Assembly: GCF_009831655.1 (NCBI RefSeq)
Contig: NZ_WRPA01000001.1
Coordinates: 186,001 to 250,000 of the forward strand
Source of the DNA: Shewanella insulae
Lineage (GTDB): Bacteria > Pseudomonadota > Gammaproteobacteria > Enterobacterales > Shewanellaceae
Direction: 5' to 3'
Length of the DNA: 64,000 bases
Numbering within the stretch: the stretch's first letter is position 1; each line of letters starts with the position of its first letter. Below the pieces are notes generated by a model that was given only the letters and a program-made list of their open reading frames with translations, made no database searches and was not told the DNA's origin. Of this stretch, positions 49,399 to 58,807 are shown piece by piece. The position numbers and the translations under genes are program-made.

Positions 49399-50904
49399 TT
49401 AATGCTCAGACTGCGCGGCGCAGTGTTGTTTGAGGTAGTCGTCGTGACTCGCCATGGCGTCAGTCGTCTTGGTAATGATTCTGTTTAGATTGTGGAGTAG
49501 CTCTGCGGTTTGTTCTTGGGAGAGGGCGCCTGCCAGCGGATGCGCGCTACTTGGCATCAGGCCTTGCCCCAGCATCACCTGGGTCCAGGCACTTTCGCTA
49601 AAGAGCGACTCTTGAGGGCAATTGATGACACCCGAGGCGGAAAAAAGTGCCATCTTGGCCGTTAAGGTATCAGGCACCGACATCTCGCGACAATGTCGCC
49701 AGAATGGGTCATAATCCCTTTGATTAAGCTTGTAATGCAAAATAATAAAATCGCGGATCTGCTCAAACTCTTCAGCCGATTGACGGTTAAATTCTGCCCT
49801 TAAGGCATCTAGATTCTTTTGGTTAGGAAAGAGTTTTATTAGTCGAATGATACCGCTTTGGATCAGGTGCAGACTGGTGGACTCCAGCGGCTCTAAGAAG
49901 CCACTGGCTAATCCCAGTGACACGCAGTTGTTCTGCCATTGTCTGGCGACGCGTCCCGGTGTGAACTGAATCGTTCTCGGCTTGCCTATTGGCGCGCTGT
50001 CTACATGCTTTTTCAGCAGTGATAGGGCCTCATCGTCACTCATGTATTGGCTCGAATAGACGATGCCGTTGCCGGTTCTGTGTTGCAAGGGGATCTGCCA
50101 GCACCAACCTGCCTTGTGTGCGGTGGCGCGGGTATAGGGGCGCCTCGGCTGACTGGCCTCTGTCGGCATGGCGATGGCGCGATCGCACTGCAGCCACTGG
50201 CTATAATCTTCATACTCGACCTTGAGCGCCTGTTTGATCAGCAGTCCGCGAAATCCCGAACAATCGAGATAGAGATCGCCGCGCACTCGCTGGCCGTCTG
50301 CTAGGTCGAGATAGTCTATGTTGCCGCTTTCTTTATCCAACACCACCTGGGTTATCTTGCCTTCGATGCGTCTTACGCCGCGTTGTTGGCTGTATTTTGA
50401 TAACAGCTTGCCATAGAGGCCGGCATCGAAATGGTAGGCATGTGTAACGCCCGGCAGATCTGTACCAGGCAGTTGAGCCAGAGGCTGAAACTTATTGGCC
50501 TTAGCGGCCTGGAAATTTAGCGAGTAACGCCAGTAGTCGTTTGTTGACTCAGGATTTGAATTTAACCAGAGATGACGAAAGGGGGTGAGAGCAAGATCTT
50601 TGCCCTGAGCACCGAAGGCATGCATATAGGCCTGGCCTTGGGTGAGCCAGTGTTCAAATTCGATGCCTAGCTTATAGGTTCCTTGGGTTGCCTTGAGAAA
50701 TTCGTACTCGTTTAAGCCTAACGCGCGATTAAAGACCTGCAATGGCGGAATGCTGGCTTCTCCTACACCAACTGTGGCAATCTCATCTGATTCCACCAAA
50801 GTGATTTTAAGCTGCTCTCCCATCATACGCGTCAGCATGGCCGCCGCCATCCATCCCGCGCTACCACCGCCGACGATAACCAGATGTTTTATCGCTGTCG
50901 TCAT
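49399..50904 (-). CDS. Flavin-dependent halogenase, tryptophan-halogenase family
   Basis: This 501-residue FAD enzyme has GGGSAGWMAAAML (dinucleotide-binding), GVGEASIPP, the catalytic lysine K78 in QGTYKLGIEF, and the halogenase signature GWCWQIP near residue 268. The Glu that aids halide chemistry fits LEPLESTSLH. Family members halogenate free tryptophan or other aromatic compounds, and many are encoded next to TonB receptors with no known substrate. Here it lies between a TonB receptor and two amylases in the same operon. No partner flavin reductase or secondary-metabolite gene is near, so a role tied to sugar uptake is inferred. AAGGAG lies six bases before the ATG. Confidence 0.9.
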   Translation of the reverse strand: MTTAIKHLVIVGGGSAGWMAAAMLTRMMGEQLKITLVESDEIATVGVGEASIPPLQVFNRALGLNEYEFLKATQGTYKLGIEFEHWLTQGQAYMHAFGAQGKDLALTPFRHLWLNSNPESTNDYWRYSLNFQAAKANKFQPLAQLPGTDLPGVTHAYHFDAGLYGKLLSKYSQQRGVRRIEGKITQVVLDKESGNIDYLDLADGQRVRGDLYLDCSGFRGLLIKQALKVEYEDYSQWLQCDRAIAMPTEASQPRRPYTRATAHKAGWCWQIPLQHRTGNGIVYSSQYMSDDEALSLLKKHVDSAPIGKPRTIQFTPGRVARQWQNNCVSLGLASGFLEPLESTSLHLIQSGIIRLIKLFPNQKNLDALRAEFNRQSAEEFEQIRDFIILHYKLNQRDYDPFWRHCREMSVPDTLTAKMALFSASGVINCPQESLFSESAWTQVMLGQGLMPSSAHPLAGALSQEQTAELLHNLNRIITKTTDAMASHDDYLKQHCAAQSEH

Positions 50905-50951
50905 CTTTAGCTCCTTAAAGGCATGCTCCTGAAAACCTGCTCCTTAAAAAA

Positions 50952-50981
50952 AAGCCCCCGTAACAGGGTTACAGAGGCTAT
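50952..50981 (-). terminator. Terminator/attenuator between the TonB receptor and halogenase genes
   Basis: AGCCTCTGTAAC / GTTACGGGGGCT (imperfect) is followed on the minus strand by a run of eight T. It lies inside the operon, so it probably reduces halogenase and amylase expression relative to the receptor. Confidence 0.75.
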
Positions 50982-50998
50982 TTTTCAGGCCAGTTAGC

Positions 50999-53728
50999 TT
51001 AGAACTTGTAGTTCAAACCTAACATATAGTTGCGACCATAGTTTTGGAAGTCACGTACTTCGCGCTTGTCATCACCAAAGTAAGAGGTGAATGGCTCGTT
51101 GGTCAGGTTGTTTACCTGGAAGAGCACCGACAGACCGTAAAGGGCGTCGATACCACTCTCAGAGAAGTCATAACCAATCTGTGCGTCCACCACGGTTTCA
51201 GCCTTGATGTTCACGTTTTCACGTTGCAGGCTGATCTTGGTCACTTCACCTAGGAAGTCACTACGATAGCGTGAGCTGACGCGAGCGCTAAAGCCAGCAT
51301 TTTCATAGTAAACAGTGGCGTTGAAGGTCTTCTCAGACAGACCCGGTAACGTGGTTGGATCGCTATCTGGCGTCTCTTTTACTTCACTGTCGTTATAGGT
51401 ACCGCTCAGGATAGTACCGAAACCTTCCAAGCTGTCGGCGAACAGACCAAAGTCCAGTGACAGAGAGGCCTCGATACCCTGTACGTAACCACCTTGACCA
51501 TTTTGCGGTTGAGTCACGTTACCGATAGGGTTGCCTGGCTGTTCTGGGAACAACTCACCAAAGTTGAAGTTGGATTGCTGATCATAGACGTAGTTTTCTA
51601 AGTCTTTGTAGAACACTGCCAGCGCGAAGTAGCCTTGATCGCTAAAGTAGTTCTCGTAGCTGATATCGTACTGACGTGCCAGCCAAGGACGCAGATATGG
51701 ATTGCCGGCGCCACCTGACCAGTTAACACCATCGGTTGGGTTGGCGTTATAGCTGAAGTTCACGTTGGCGTTCATCTTGTCCATGCGCGCACGGGTCAGA
51801 GTACGAGCCGCAGCGACGCGAACCATTTGGTTTTCAGCAACTTCGAAACCCAGGTTGATGCTTGGCAACCATTCGGTGTAGCTGTCACCTGCAGTGATTG
51901 GAGTCTTAACTACCGAGCCGCTATCCACTGTCGCTACCGTGCCATCAGAGCTCTGGTCTGTGTAAACAGCTTGCAGGCCAACATTACCCGTGACAGGGAT
52001 ATCATAAAGATCTGTCTCAAGGTTCACCTTAACGAATGCCGTAGTCACCTCTTCAGACACATCCCATGAGTTGGTGGCGCGGCTCAGATCGACCGAGTCG
52101 GCATTGGTTTCGATATAGTTACCGTCGTTGTAGAAGGCCAATGAATCATAGCTCAGCATGTCACCCATGCCGAAGAAGGCGAGAGACGTTGGATCCAGCA
52201 GGTACTTTTCTGGCACTGTGAGCATGTCAGGGTAGTTCTTAAGTGTCAGATAGTAGCCGTTGTCGCGCTTGCTCTTCTCGCGGTCGGTGCGATTGACACC
52301 AAACTGAATGCTGCTGATAGCACCGTCATCGAAGATATATTCTGCAGCAAGGCGTAGTGATTTAAGTTCATCGTCAATTTCTGGCTTGTTGATGAAGCCA
52401 TCTTGGCTGCTAGGACCCATAGGATCGCCCCAGCTAAAGGCGCCGCCCAGCTTGATCAGATTGGGATCGGCGTAGTTCAGGTTATGGGTAAAGTCGTACC
52501 CGCCCTGGCCGTCGTATTCAAAACCTAGTGTATCTGTGGCGCCGTTGCCGTTACCGCGACCCGTACCCGCATAGCTTTCCATACCCAAGTCGGTACGGCT
52601 TGCCTTAGAGAGGGCGATATCGGCTTCGACATTCCAGTTATCGTTGATGGCAAATTTGTTGTTCCACCCGATAGAGAGAGATTCGGCATCACGTACGTTG
52701 ATGTCGTTACGTACAATAACCGCAGCGTCGTTGATCACCCCTTTAGTGACCAGGCCGTCTTGGGTCTCCAGTGCCGTGATCCCAGCGTTACCCCAGCCAG
52801 CTCCCCATTGCCCAGGGATCTCGATGCCGCGAAGGCGTTGTTCGTCTTTGAATTTGGTGTAGTAAACATCGATGACAGACTTGAAGCTGTCGTTTGGCTC
52901 ATACTCGAGCACAGCCAATACGCCATCACGCTCTAGCTCACTTGAGCGAACGAAGGGCTTGGCACCGCCTAATACCTTAGGATTGTTTGCATCATAATCA
53001 AGCTCTGGGTAACCCCAGGCCTGCCAGCGCTCTTCCTGGTTAGGCGACTGCATGCGGGCATAACCCAGCGCGATCCCTATGGTTTCGTCGGCAAATTGAT
53101 CTATGTAGGAGATGCTGCTGCGATAGCCCTTGTCGGTTGAATCGCTGTTTAGCGCGCCAAGATCGTTCATCTCACCGCGAAGTGAGACGGCAATCGTCTG
53201 TTCACCGTGAATTAGGGGGCTGATGGTCTGCATGTCGACGGTTCCGCCGATAGCCTGTGCCATTACTGAGGCATCTGGCGTCTTGTAGACGACGACACGG
53301 TTCAGTAGTTCAGAAGGATATTGGTCGAACTCGACACCGCGGTTATCGTTAACTGAGGCCTGTTCACGACCGTTTAGGGTGGCAGTGGTAAAGTCTGGGC
53401 CCAGACCACGAATCGAGATAACGTTCGCGCGGCCATCGAGGCGCTGCGCTGCAACACCCGGTAGTCGAGCGAGTGACTCGGCGATACTTACGTCTGGTAG
53501 TTTACCTATGTCTTCAGCTGAAATGGCTTCGACGACAGATGATGAAGACATCTTGAGTGACTGAGACTCTTGCAAGCTGCGACGGATCCCGGTGACTTCA
53601 ATCACTTCGATCGATTGCTCGGCTTGCGTTTGGTTTTCTGTCTCTACCGCGTCGGCTGCAAAACCTTGCACACTGACACCGGCAGTAAGCAGGGCTAGCG
53701 TGAGTAGGTTAGGTTTAAATTGAAACAT
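50999..53728 (-). CDS. TonB-dependent receptor for maltodextrins
   Basis: This 909-residue outer-membrane receptor has a signal peptide (LTLALLTAGVSVQGFA), a TonB box-like EVIEVTGI, a plug domain (about 65-190, with LPDVSIAESLARLPGV and RGLGPDFTTATLNGRE) and a 22-strand barrel. It ends in an aromatic residue (GLNYKF). By context it carries starch fragments or maltodextrins across the outer membrane using TonB energy. It is first in the minus-strand operon with halogenase and two GH13 enzymes, and operator 3 lies 177 bases upstream. Confidence 0.93.
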   Translation of the reverse strand: MFQFKPNLLTLALLTAGVSVQGFAADAVETENQTQAEQSIEVIEVTGIRRSLQESQSLKMSSSSVVEAISAEDIGKLPDVSIAESLARLPGVAAQRLDGRANVISIRGLGPDFTTATLNGREQASVNDNRGVEFDQYPSELLNRVVVYKTPDASVMAQAIGGTVDMQTISPLIHGEQTIAVSLRGEMNDLGALNSDSTDKGYRSSISYIDQFADETIGIALGYARMQSPNQEERWQAWGYPELDYDANNPKVLGGAKPFVRSSELERDGVLAVLEYEPNDSFKSVIDVYYTKFKDEQRLRGIEIPGQWGAGWGNAGITALETQDGLVTKGVINDAAVIVRNDINVRDAESLSIGWNNKFAINDNWNVEADIALSKASRTDLGMESYAGTGRGNGNGATDTLGFEYDGQGGYDFTHNLNYADPNLIKLGGAFSWGDPMGPSSQDGFINKPEIDDELKSLRLAAEYIFDDGAISSIQFGVNRTDREKSKRDNGYYLTLKNYPDMLTVPEKYLLDPTSLAFFGMGDMLSYDSLAFYNDGNYIETNADSVDLSRATNSWDVSEEVTTAFVKVNLETDLYDIPVTGNVGLQAVYTDQSSDGTVATVDSGSVVKTPITAGDSYTEWLPSINLGFEVAENQMVRVAAARTLTRARMDKMNANVNFSYNANPTDGVNWSGGAGNPYLRPWLARQYDISYENYFSDQGYFALAVFYKDLENYVYDQQSNFNFGELFPEQPGNPIGNVTQPQNGQGGYVQGIEASLSLDFGLFADSLEGFGTILSGTYNDSEVKETPDSDPTTLPGLSEKTFNATVYYENAGFSARVSSRYRSDFLGEVTKISLQRENVNIKAETVVDAQIGYDFSESGIDALYGLSVLFQVNNLTNEPFTSYFGDDKREVRDFQNYGRNYMLGLNYKF

Positions 53729-53904
53729 CCATCTTCCCCTTTTTTCACTCTATTCATACTGTATTACTTCTTATGCGTGAAATAAGGGGGGACCCTTGTT
53801 CACAGCTATATAGGTGAATGAGAGTGCTTGTTATTGTACTTGTTTCTAAGTTGTTATGTAGCAGACCCGATACTACTCTCGCATTCATCGCGGTCACAAT
53901 ATTA

Positions 53905-53918
53905 TGCATACGTATTCA
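53905..53918. promoter_or_regulatory. Candidate LacI-type maltose operator 3
   Basis: TGCATACGTATTCA lies 177 bases upstream of the TonB receptor start and is identical to operator 2. Confidence 0.7.
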
Positions 53919-54055
53919 AAAGTGACCTCTGCCTCAAAAGGGGCTGTCGATGGGGTGCGTCAGGTCACAAAATAGCCTTTAAAAGTCAGGCTAACTATAT
54001 GTTTATATTTGTTTTTACTCCAAGTGGTCACAAGGTGCTTTTAGCCTGCTGGTTT

Positions 54056-54069
54056 TGCATACGTATGCA
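54056..54069. promoter_or_regulatory. Candidate LacI-type maltose operator 4
   Basis: TGCATACGTATGCA is a perfect 14-base palindrome, 145 bases upstream of the GH13 start. Confidence 0.75.
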
Positions 54070-54213
54070 GTGGTGTTGAACCCGATTTCCCGGATGACGT
54101 ATGCTCGTTTCATTCTAATAACAATTGTTCGTCGACAACGATCGGGTAACAGGTATGCAACCCAGAGGCAGTCTCTTGCCTTTAATATAGTCGTTGGTGA
54201 CCTAGGGGCGATA

Positions 54214-55839
54214 ATGAACCAACTCTCTTGGTGGCGCGGCGCCGTCATCTATCAGATCTATCCTCGCAGCTTAATGGATTCCAATGGCGACGGTGTAGGG
54301 GACCTTCAGGGTATCATCAGTAAACTCGACTACATTGCGAGCCTGAATGTGGATGCCATCTGGATCTCGCCTTTCTTCAAGTCGCCAATGAAAGACTTCG
54401 GTTACGACATCAGCGACTACCGCGCCATCGATCCTATGTTTGGTACCATGGCGGATTTCGATGAGTTGATCGATAAGGCACATAGCCTAGGTATTAAGGT
54501 GATTATCGATCAGGTGCTGAGTCACACCTCAGATCAACACGCCTGGTTTAGCGAGAGTCGCCAAAGCCGCGACAACGCCAAGCAGGACTGGTATGTTTGG
54601 GCCGATCCTAAGCCAGATGGCACCGCGCCTAACAACTGGTTGGCGATCTTCGGTGGCTGTGCCTGGGAGTGGGAGCCTCGTCGTCAGCAATATTATCTGC
54701 ATAACTTTCTGACCAGTCAGCCGGATCTCAACTTTCACAATCCAGAAGTTCGCCAGGCCGTGCTGGATAACGTCAAGTTCTGGCTCGATAAAGGCGTCGA
54801 CGGCTTCCGCCTCGATGCGATCACCTTCTGTTATCACGATGAGCAGCTAAGGGATAATCCGGCTAAGCCTGCCGACAAGCGTCAGGGCAGGGGGTTTAGC
54901 GAAGATAACCCTTACGCCTATCAGTATCACTACTATAACAATACCCGTCCCCAGACCGTCGGTTTCATTGAAGAGCTGCGGGCACTGATCAACCAATATC
55001 CTGGCGTGGTAACACTAGGAGAGGTCTCCTCCGAAGACTCGCTGGCGACCATGGCCGAATATACCCAAGGCGAGGGTCGCCTGCATATGGCCTATAGTTT
55101 CGAGCTACTCACCGATGACTTTAGCCCGGCCTATATCCGCCACACGGTTGAAGCCCTGGAGCAGAGCATAGGCGATGGCTGGCCCTGCTGGGCGATAGGC
55201 AACCACGACGTGCAGCGTGTCGCTACCCGTTGGGGCAGAGACGCCTTTAATGCCGATATGGCCAAGATGCTCAACGCCATGCTCTGCTCGTTGCGGGGTA
55301 GCGTGTGTAGCTATCAAGGGGAAGAGCTGGGCCTCGGTGAGGTAGAGATCGCCTATGAGCAGCTGCAAGATCCTTTCGGTATCACCTTCTGGCCTATGTT
55401 CAAGGGGCGTGACGGTTGCCGCACGCCTATGCCTTGGCGACATGATGCTCAGCATGGTGGCTTTAGTGACAACTCCCCTTGGCTGCCAGTACCGGCCGCT
55501 CACAAGGCCGTGGCGGTCGATGTTCAGGACGCCAATCCTGAGTCGATTCTGAACCATTACCGTCACATGCTGGCCTGGCGTAAACAGCACCCCATTCTTG
55601 TTACGGGTGACATCAAATTTATTGAGTCAAGCGATGCGCTATTGGTGTTTGAGCGTCGCCTAGGCGAGCAGACCCTGCTGGTTGCCTTTAACCTGAGTGG
55701 TCAGCCACAGAGCTACAGCCTGCCAGATCTCGGTGAGAAAGCCCTGACGCCTTTGGATGGACATGGCTTGCCTAAGGCAGAGTTGAAAGGCGGTGTGATT
55801 CAATTCGACGGTTTCGGTTGTTTCTATGCTTGGAAATAA
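54214..55839 (+). CDS. Cytoplasmic GH13 alpha-glucosidase (oligo-1,6-/maltase-like)
   Basis: This 541-residue enzyme has no signal peptide. It starts NQLSWWRGAVIYQIYPRSL, the usual beginning of the GH13 subfamily of alpha-glucosidases and oligo-1,6-glucosidases. The nucleophile Asp is in GFRLDAITF (about 200), the acid/base Glu in TLGEVSS, and the third Asp in AIGNHDVQR. IIDQVLSHTS is region I. It should hydrolyse imported maltose or short maltodextrins to glucose. The start at 54214 is set by the family and a GGGG site; the longest frame adds 53 unrelated residues that run through operator 4. It is followed by the glucose permease gene. Confidence 0.93.
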   Translation: MNQLSWWRGAVIYQIYPRSLMDSNGDGVGDLQGIISKLDYIASLNVDAIWISPFFKSPMKDFGYDISDYRAIDPMFGTMADFDELIDKAHSLGIKVIIDQVLSHTSDQHAWFSESRQSRDNAKQDWYVWADPKPDGTAPNNWLAIFGGCAWEWEPRRQQYYLHNFLTSQPDLNFHNPEVRQAVLDNVKFWLDKGVDGFRLDAITFCYHDEQLRDNPAKPADKRQGRGFSEDNPYAYQYHYYNNTRPQTVGFIEELRALINQYPGVVTLGEVSSEDSLATMAEYTQGEGRLHMAYSFELLTDDFSPAYIRHTVEALEQSIGDGWPCWAIGNHDVQRVATRWGRDAFNADMAKMLNAMLCSLRGSVCSYQGEELGLGEVEIAYEQLQDPFGITFWPMFKGRDGCRTPMPWRHDAQHGGFSDNSPWLPVPAAHKAVAVDVQDANPESILNHYRHMLAWRKQHPILVTGDIKFIESSDALLVFERRLGEQTLLVAFNLSGQPQSYSLPDLGEKALTPLDGHGLPKAELKGGVIQFDGFGCFYAWK

Positions 55840-55887
55840 AGGGCTTGGAAGTAAAGGGCCTGGAAATAAACAGCTTAGAAATAGCTC
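55828..55887 (+). repeat. Four 15-bp tandem repeats across the stop codon of the GH13 gene
   Basis: Units GCTTGGAAATAAAGG, GCTTGGAAGTAAAGG, GCCTGGAAATAAACA and GCTTAGAAATAGCTC follow each other. The first contains the final Ala-Trp-Lys-stop, and the next two repeat the same codons and stop in the same frame; the fourth unit is degenerate. Confidence 0.85.
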
Positions 55888-55978
55888 ATCAGAATAGATG
55901 GCTCTCGGTAGCCAGCTATTTGCGTGAAAATATTTAACAGCATAAACCAAATATACAATAACAAAAGAGAACTACACC

Positions 55979-57244
55979 ATGGCAATGATGCAACAAAGTA
56001 GTACGGCTACCGGGGTCGGCGGTGAACAGGAGAACTATCGTTTCGCGTTAGTCTCCCTGACTTCACTGTTTTTCATGTGGGGCTTTATCACCTGTCTTAA
56101 CGACATCTTGATCCCCCATCTTAAGGCGGCGTTTTCGCTCAACTATGCCGAGGCAATGCTGATCCAGTTCTGCTTCTTCGGCGCCTACTTCCTGGTCTCA
56201 ATGCCGGCGGGTAAGCTGGTTAGAGCCCTCGGCTATCAAAAGGGGATAGTGACGGGTCTGCTGATCGCGGCTCTGGGCTGTGCGCTCTTCTATCCTGCGG
56301 CGGCGCTGGCAACCTACGGACTCTTCCTTGGCGCCTTGTTCGTGTTGGCTTCTGGTATCACTATTCTGCAGGTGGCGGCGAACCCCTATGTGAACGCACT
56401 GGGTAGCGTAGAGACCGCTTCTAGTCGTCTTAATCTTACACAGGCCTTCAACGCACTGGGCACCACGGTCGCGCCATATTTCGGCGCCGTGTTGATCCTC
56501 TCTGTCGCGGTGGAAGCCAGCGAGAGCCTGACTCAGGCCCAGGCCGAGGCGGAAGTGGTTAAACTGCCTTATCTCATTCTGGCCAGTGCCCTGGGCATCC
56601 TGGCGTTGGTGTTTGCCAAGCTCAATCTGCCGCAGATCAAAGAGCATTGCCAGAGCGGCGAGCAGGGCGAGGTGGTGCATAATGGCAAGACCAGCGCACT
56701 GCAATCACTGCATCTGGTGCTCGGCGCCGTGGGGATCTTCGTCTACGTGGGTGCTGAAGTGTCTATCGGCAGCTTCCTGGTGAACTTCCTGGCCCAGGAT
56801 GACATTGCCGGACTCAGTGAGGCCAGCGCCGCGAGTTACATCACCTATTACTGGGGTGGCGCCATGGTAGGTCGTTTCATTGGTAGTGCCGTGATGCAGA
56901 AGGTGCCTGCCGGTACTGTGCTCGGTTTCAACGCCTTGATGGCGGCTCTACTGGTTGCATTGGCGATGACCAGTACGGGTACCGTGGCCATGTGGGCGAT
57001 TCTGGGAGTAGGCCTGTTTAACTCTATCATGTTCCCAACCATCTTTAGCCTGGCGCTGCGAGATCTTGGGCCGCACACCTCACAGGGTTCTGGCGTACTC
57101 TGTTTAGCCATCGTCGGCGGCGCGATACTGCCACTATTACAGGGTGTGCTAGCGGATAACATAGGTATTCAGCAGGCTTTCTTCCTGCCGATCATCTGTT
57201 ATCTGTTCATACTGTTTTATGGTGTGAAAGGGTCTAAATTCTAG
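55979..57244 (+). CDS. gluP: Glucose/galactose-type MFS permease (FucP/GluP family)
   Basis: This 421-residue inner-membrane sugar:proton symporter has 12 predicted helices and the FucP-family signature [14 protein letters not shown]. It also has [12 protein letters not shown] and [15 protein letters not shown]. In Shewanella this family includes the glucose carrier GluP. That fits a cluster whose periplasmic glucoamylase and GH97 enzyme release glucose. It lies 139 bases after the GH13 gene with no terminator between, so they are likely one transcript under operator 4. A terminator follows. Confidence 0.88.
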   Translation: MAMMQQSSTATGVGGEQENYRFALVSLTSLFFMWGFITCLNDILIPHLKAAFSLNYAEAMLIQFCFFGAYFLVSMPAGKLVRALGYQKGIVTGLLIAALGCALFYPAAALATYGLFLGALFVLASGITILQVAANPYVNALGSVETASSRLNLTQAFNALGTTVAPYFGAVLILSVAVEASESLTQAQAEAEVVKLPYLILASALGILALVFAKLNLPQIKEHCQSGEQGEVVHNGKTSALQSLHLVLGAVGIFVYVGAEVSIGSFLVNFLAQDDIAGLSEASAASYITYYWGGAMVGRFIGSAVMQKVPAGTVLGFNALMAALLVALAMTSTGTVAMWAILGVGLFNSIMFPTIFSLALRDLGPHTSQGSGVLCLAIVGGAILPLLQGVLADNIGIQQAFFLPIICYLFILFYGVKGSKF

Positions 57245-57287
57245 GGGCTATGCTCTAAGGCTTGGGTCTTTAAACCTATAATTCAGA

Positions 57288-57313
57288 GGCAAGCAGCAAT
57301 GCTTGCCTTTTTT
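57288..57313 (+). terminator. Rho-independent terminator after the permease gene
   Basis: GGCAAGC / GCTTGCC with a 6-base loop is followed by TTTTTT. Confidence 0.9.
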
Positions 57314-57410
57314 ATTGCCATAATGGCCGCTATCGCTTGCCTATTAGGGGCTTAACTCCTATGATCGCCAGCGATTTTTATTATCTAGCTCTGCTACTTT
57401 AGGCTCTACT

Positions 57411-58634
57411 ATGTTAAATGCGTCGCTATCTCCAAGTTCAACCGAATTAGTTATCAATGTGCTGGCCATGGTGCTCGAAGAGGGTAAACCGCTGGACAGA
57501 GCCTATTCCCATCACTTCTCGGGTCTCAAGTTAGCGCCGTCAGAGCAGGCACGTATCACCTATGTCACCGGTGATCTGCTGCGCCGCCTCAACTTCTACT
57601 GCTATCTGGCGGATATCTCAACCGATGAGATTGCCCGCATGGGATCACGCCTGCTCAATGCCTGGCACATGGCGAACCAGCTGCCGATCCCTAAGTTGCA
57701 GTACACCTTGGCGATCGAAGAAGATGATTTTAATCAGCGTTTAGCCGATGCCAAGCAACAGGAAGCCTTGTTCGATGGCTGCCCCGAATGGCTCGATACC
57801 TTGGGCCAGCAGCAGTTAGGCGGTGATTGGGCCAAGGAGCGCGCCGCGCTGGCACAGGCGCCAAAGCGTTATCTGCGCGTAAACCCGCTTAAGACAGATC
57901 GTGAGGATCTTGCAAAGCGTCTAGCCAAGGAAGGGGTCGAGACCCGTGAGGTGCCTGGCGTGCCAAGTGCGCTCGAGGTGATCTCTGATGCGGCGCTGTT
58001 TCGCACCGAGTGTTTCAAGCTGGGGCTGTTCGAGCAGCAAGATGCCGGTTCACAACACGTGGCCGCGGCCGTGGGTGCCGAACCTGGCATGCGGGTGATC
58101 GATGCCTGCGCCGGCGCCGGCGGTAAGACACTGGCCATTGCCGCCCAGATGCAGGGCAAGGGCAGACTGCTGGCCATGGATGTGGAGCAGTGGAAACTGG
58201 ATAACCTCAAGCAGCGTGCGCGCCGCGCCGGTGCCCACAATGTCGAGACCCGTATCATTGCAAGTAGCAAGACGATTAAGCGTCTTAAACTCAGTGCAGA
58301 CAGGGTACTTCTGGACGTGCCTTGCTCAGGCCTTGGGGTACTTAAGCGTAATCCCGATGCCAAGTGGCGTGACACCCCGGATCGCCTACCTGTGTTGGTC
58401 GAGCTGCAAAAGGATATTCTGCAGAGTTACAGCCGCATGGTGAAGGTCGATGGCATCTTGATCTATGCCACTTGTTCTATCATGCCCCAGGAGAATCGCC
58501 AGCAAGTCGATGCCTTCCTGGCTGCTAACCCGCACTTTAGTTTCATCGACGATGAAACCGTGAGTGTGGCCGATAGCGGCTTCGACGGCTTCTATCTGGC
58601 GCGTATGAAGCGTACGGCAGAGTCCGCCTCTTAA
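57411..58634 (+). CDS. RsmB/NSUN-family RNA m5C methyltransferase
   Basis: This 407-residue S-adenosylmethionine enzyme has an N-terminal NusB-like helical part (about 1-130). A PUA-like linker (YLRVNPLKTDRED) and a Rossmann-type catalytic domain follow: DACAGAGGKTLAIA (SAM loop, about 230), DVPCSGLGVLKRNP (catalytic cysteine region, about 301) and YATCSIMPQEN (second cysteine). It modifies cytosine in RNA. The family covers E. coli RsmB and RsmF, and which RNA is targeted is not certain. It is alone on its transcript. Confidence 0.88.
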   Translation: MLNASLSPSSTELVINVLAMVLEEGKPLDRAYSHHFSGLKLAPSEQARITYVTGDLLRRLNFYCYLADISTDEIARMGSRLLNAWHMANQLPIPKLQYTLAIEEDDFNQRLADAKQQEALFDGCPEWLDTLGQQQLGGDWAKERAALAQAPKRYLRVNPLKTDREDLAKRLAKEGVETREVPGVPSALEVISDAALFRTECFKLGLFEQQDAGSQHVAAAVGAEPGMRVIDACAGAGGKTLAIAAQMQGKGRLLAMDVEQWKLDNLKQRARRAGAHNVETRIIASSKTIKRLKLSADRVLLDVPCSGLGVLKRNPDAKWRDTPDRLPVLVELQKDILQSYSRMVKVDGILIYATCSIMPQENRQQVDAFLAANPHFSFIDDETVSVADSGFDGFYLARMKRTAESAS

Positions 58635-58807
58635 ATCCTTGAGATCCTCATTCCTTGTGATCTCAGTCACAGGTGTCGGCACAGGGCGTAGGTAACTGCG
58701 CAGTATGCCGACACTTGGCCTTTACTGGCTATAACTCGCCCGGCAATTAGTGATATCATCTCTCCTTTCAATCGCTGATCTTGGTTTATCTGCTTTTTTC
58801 TCGGACG

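Larger units (their letters stand above)
53729..54213. other. Divergent promoter region of the two maltodextrin units
   Basis: It separates the TonB receptor operon (minus) from the GH13-permease unit (plus) and holds operators 3 and 4. A TTTAATATAG sequence at 54181 could supply a -10 region for the plus-strand unit. The ORF crossing 54055-54213 is not read as coding because the family start lies at 54214. Confidence 0.5.

Noticed and set aside
54055..54213. An N-terminal extension of 53 codons to the cytoplasmic GH13 gene
   Set aside because: It would run through a perfect operator palindrome and does not resemble the family, whereas the ATG at 54214 has a good ribosome-binding site.
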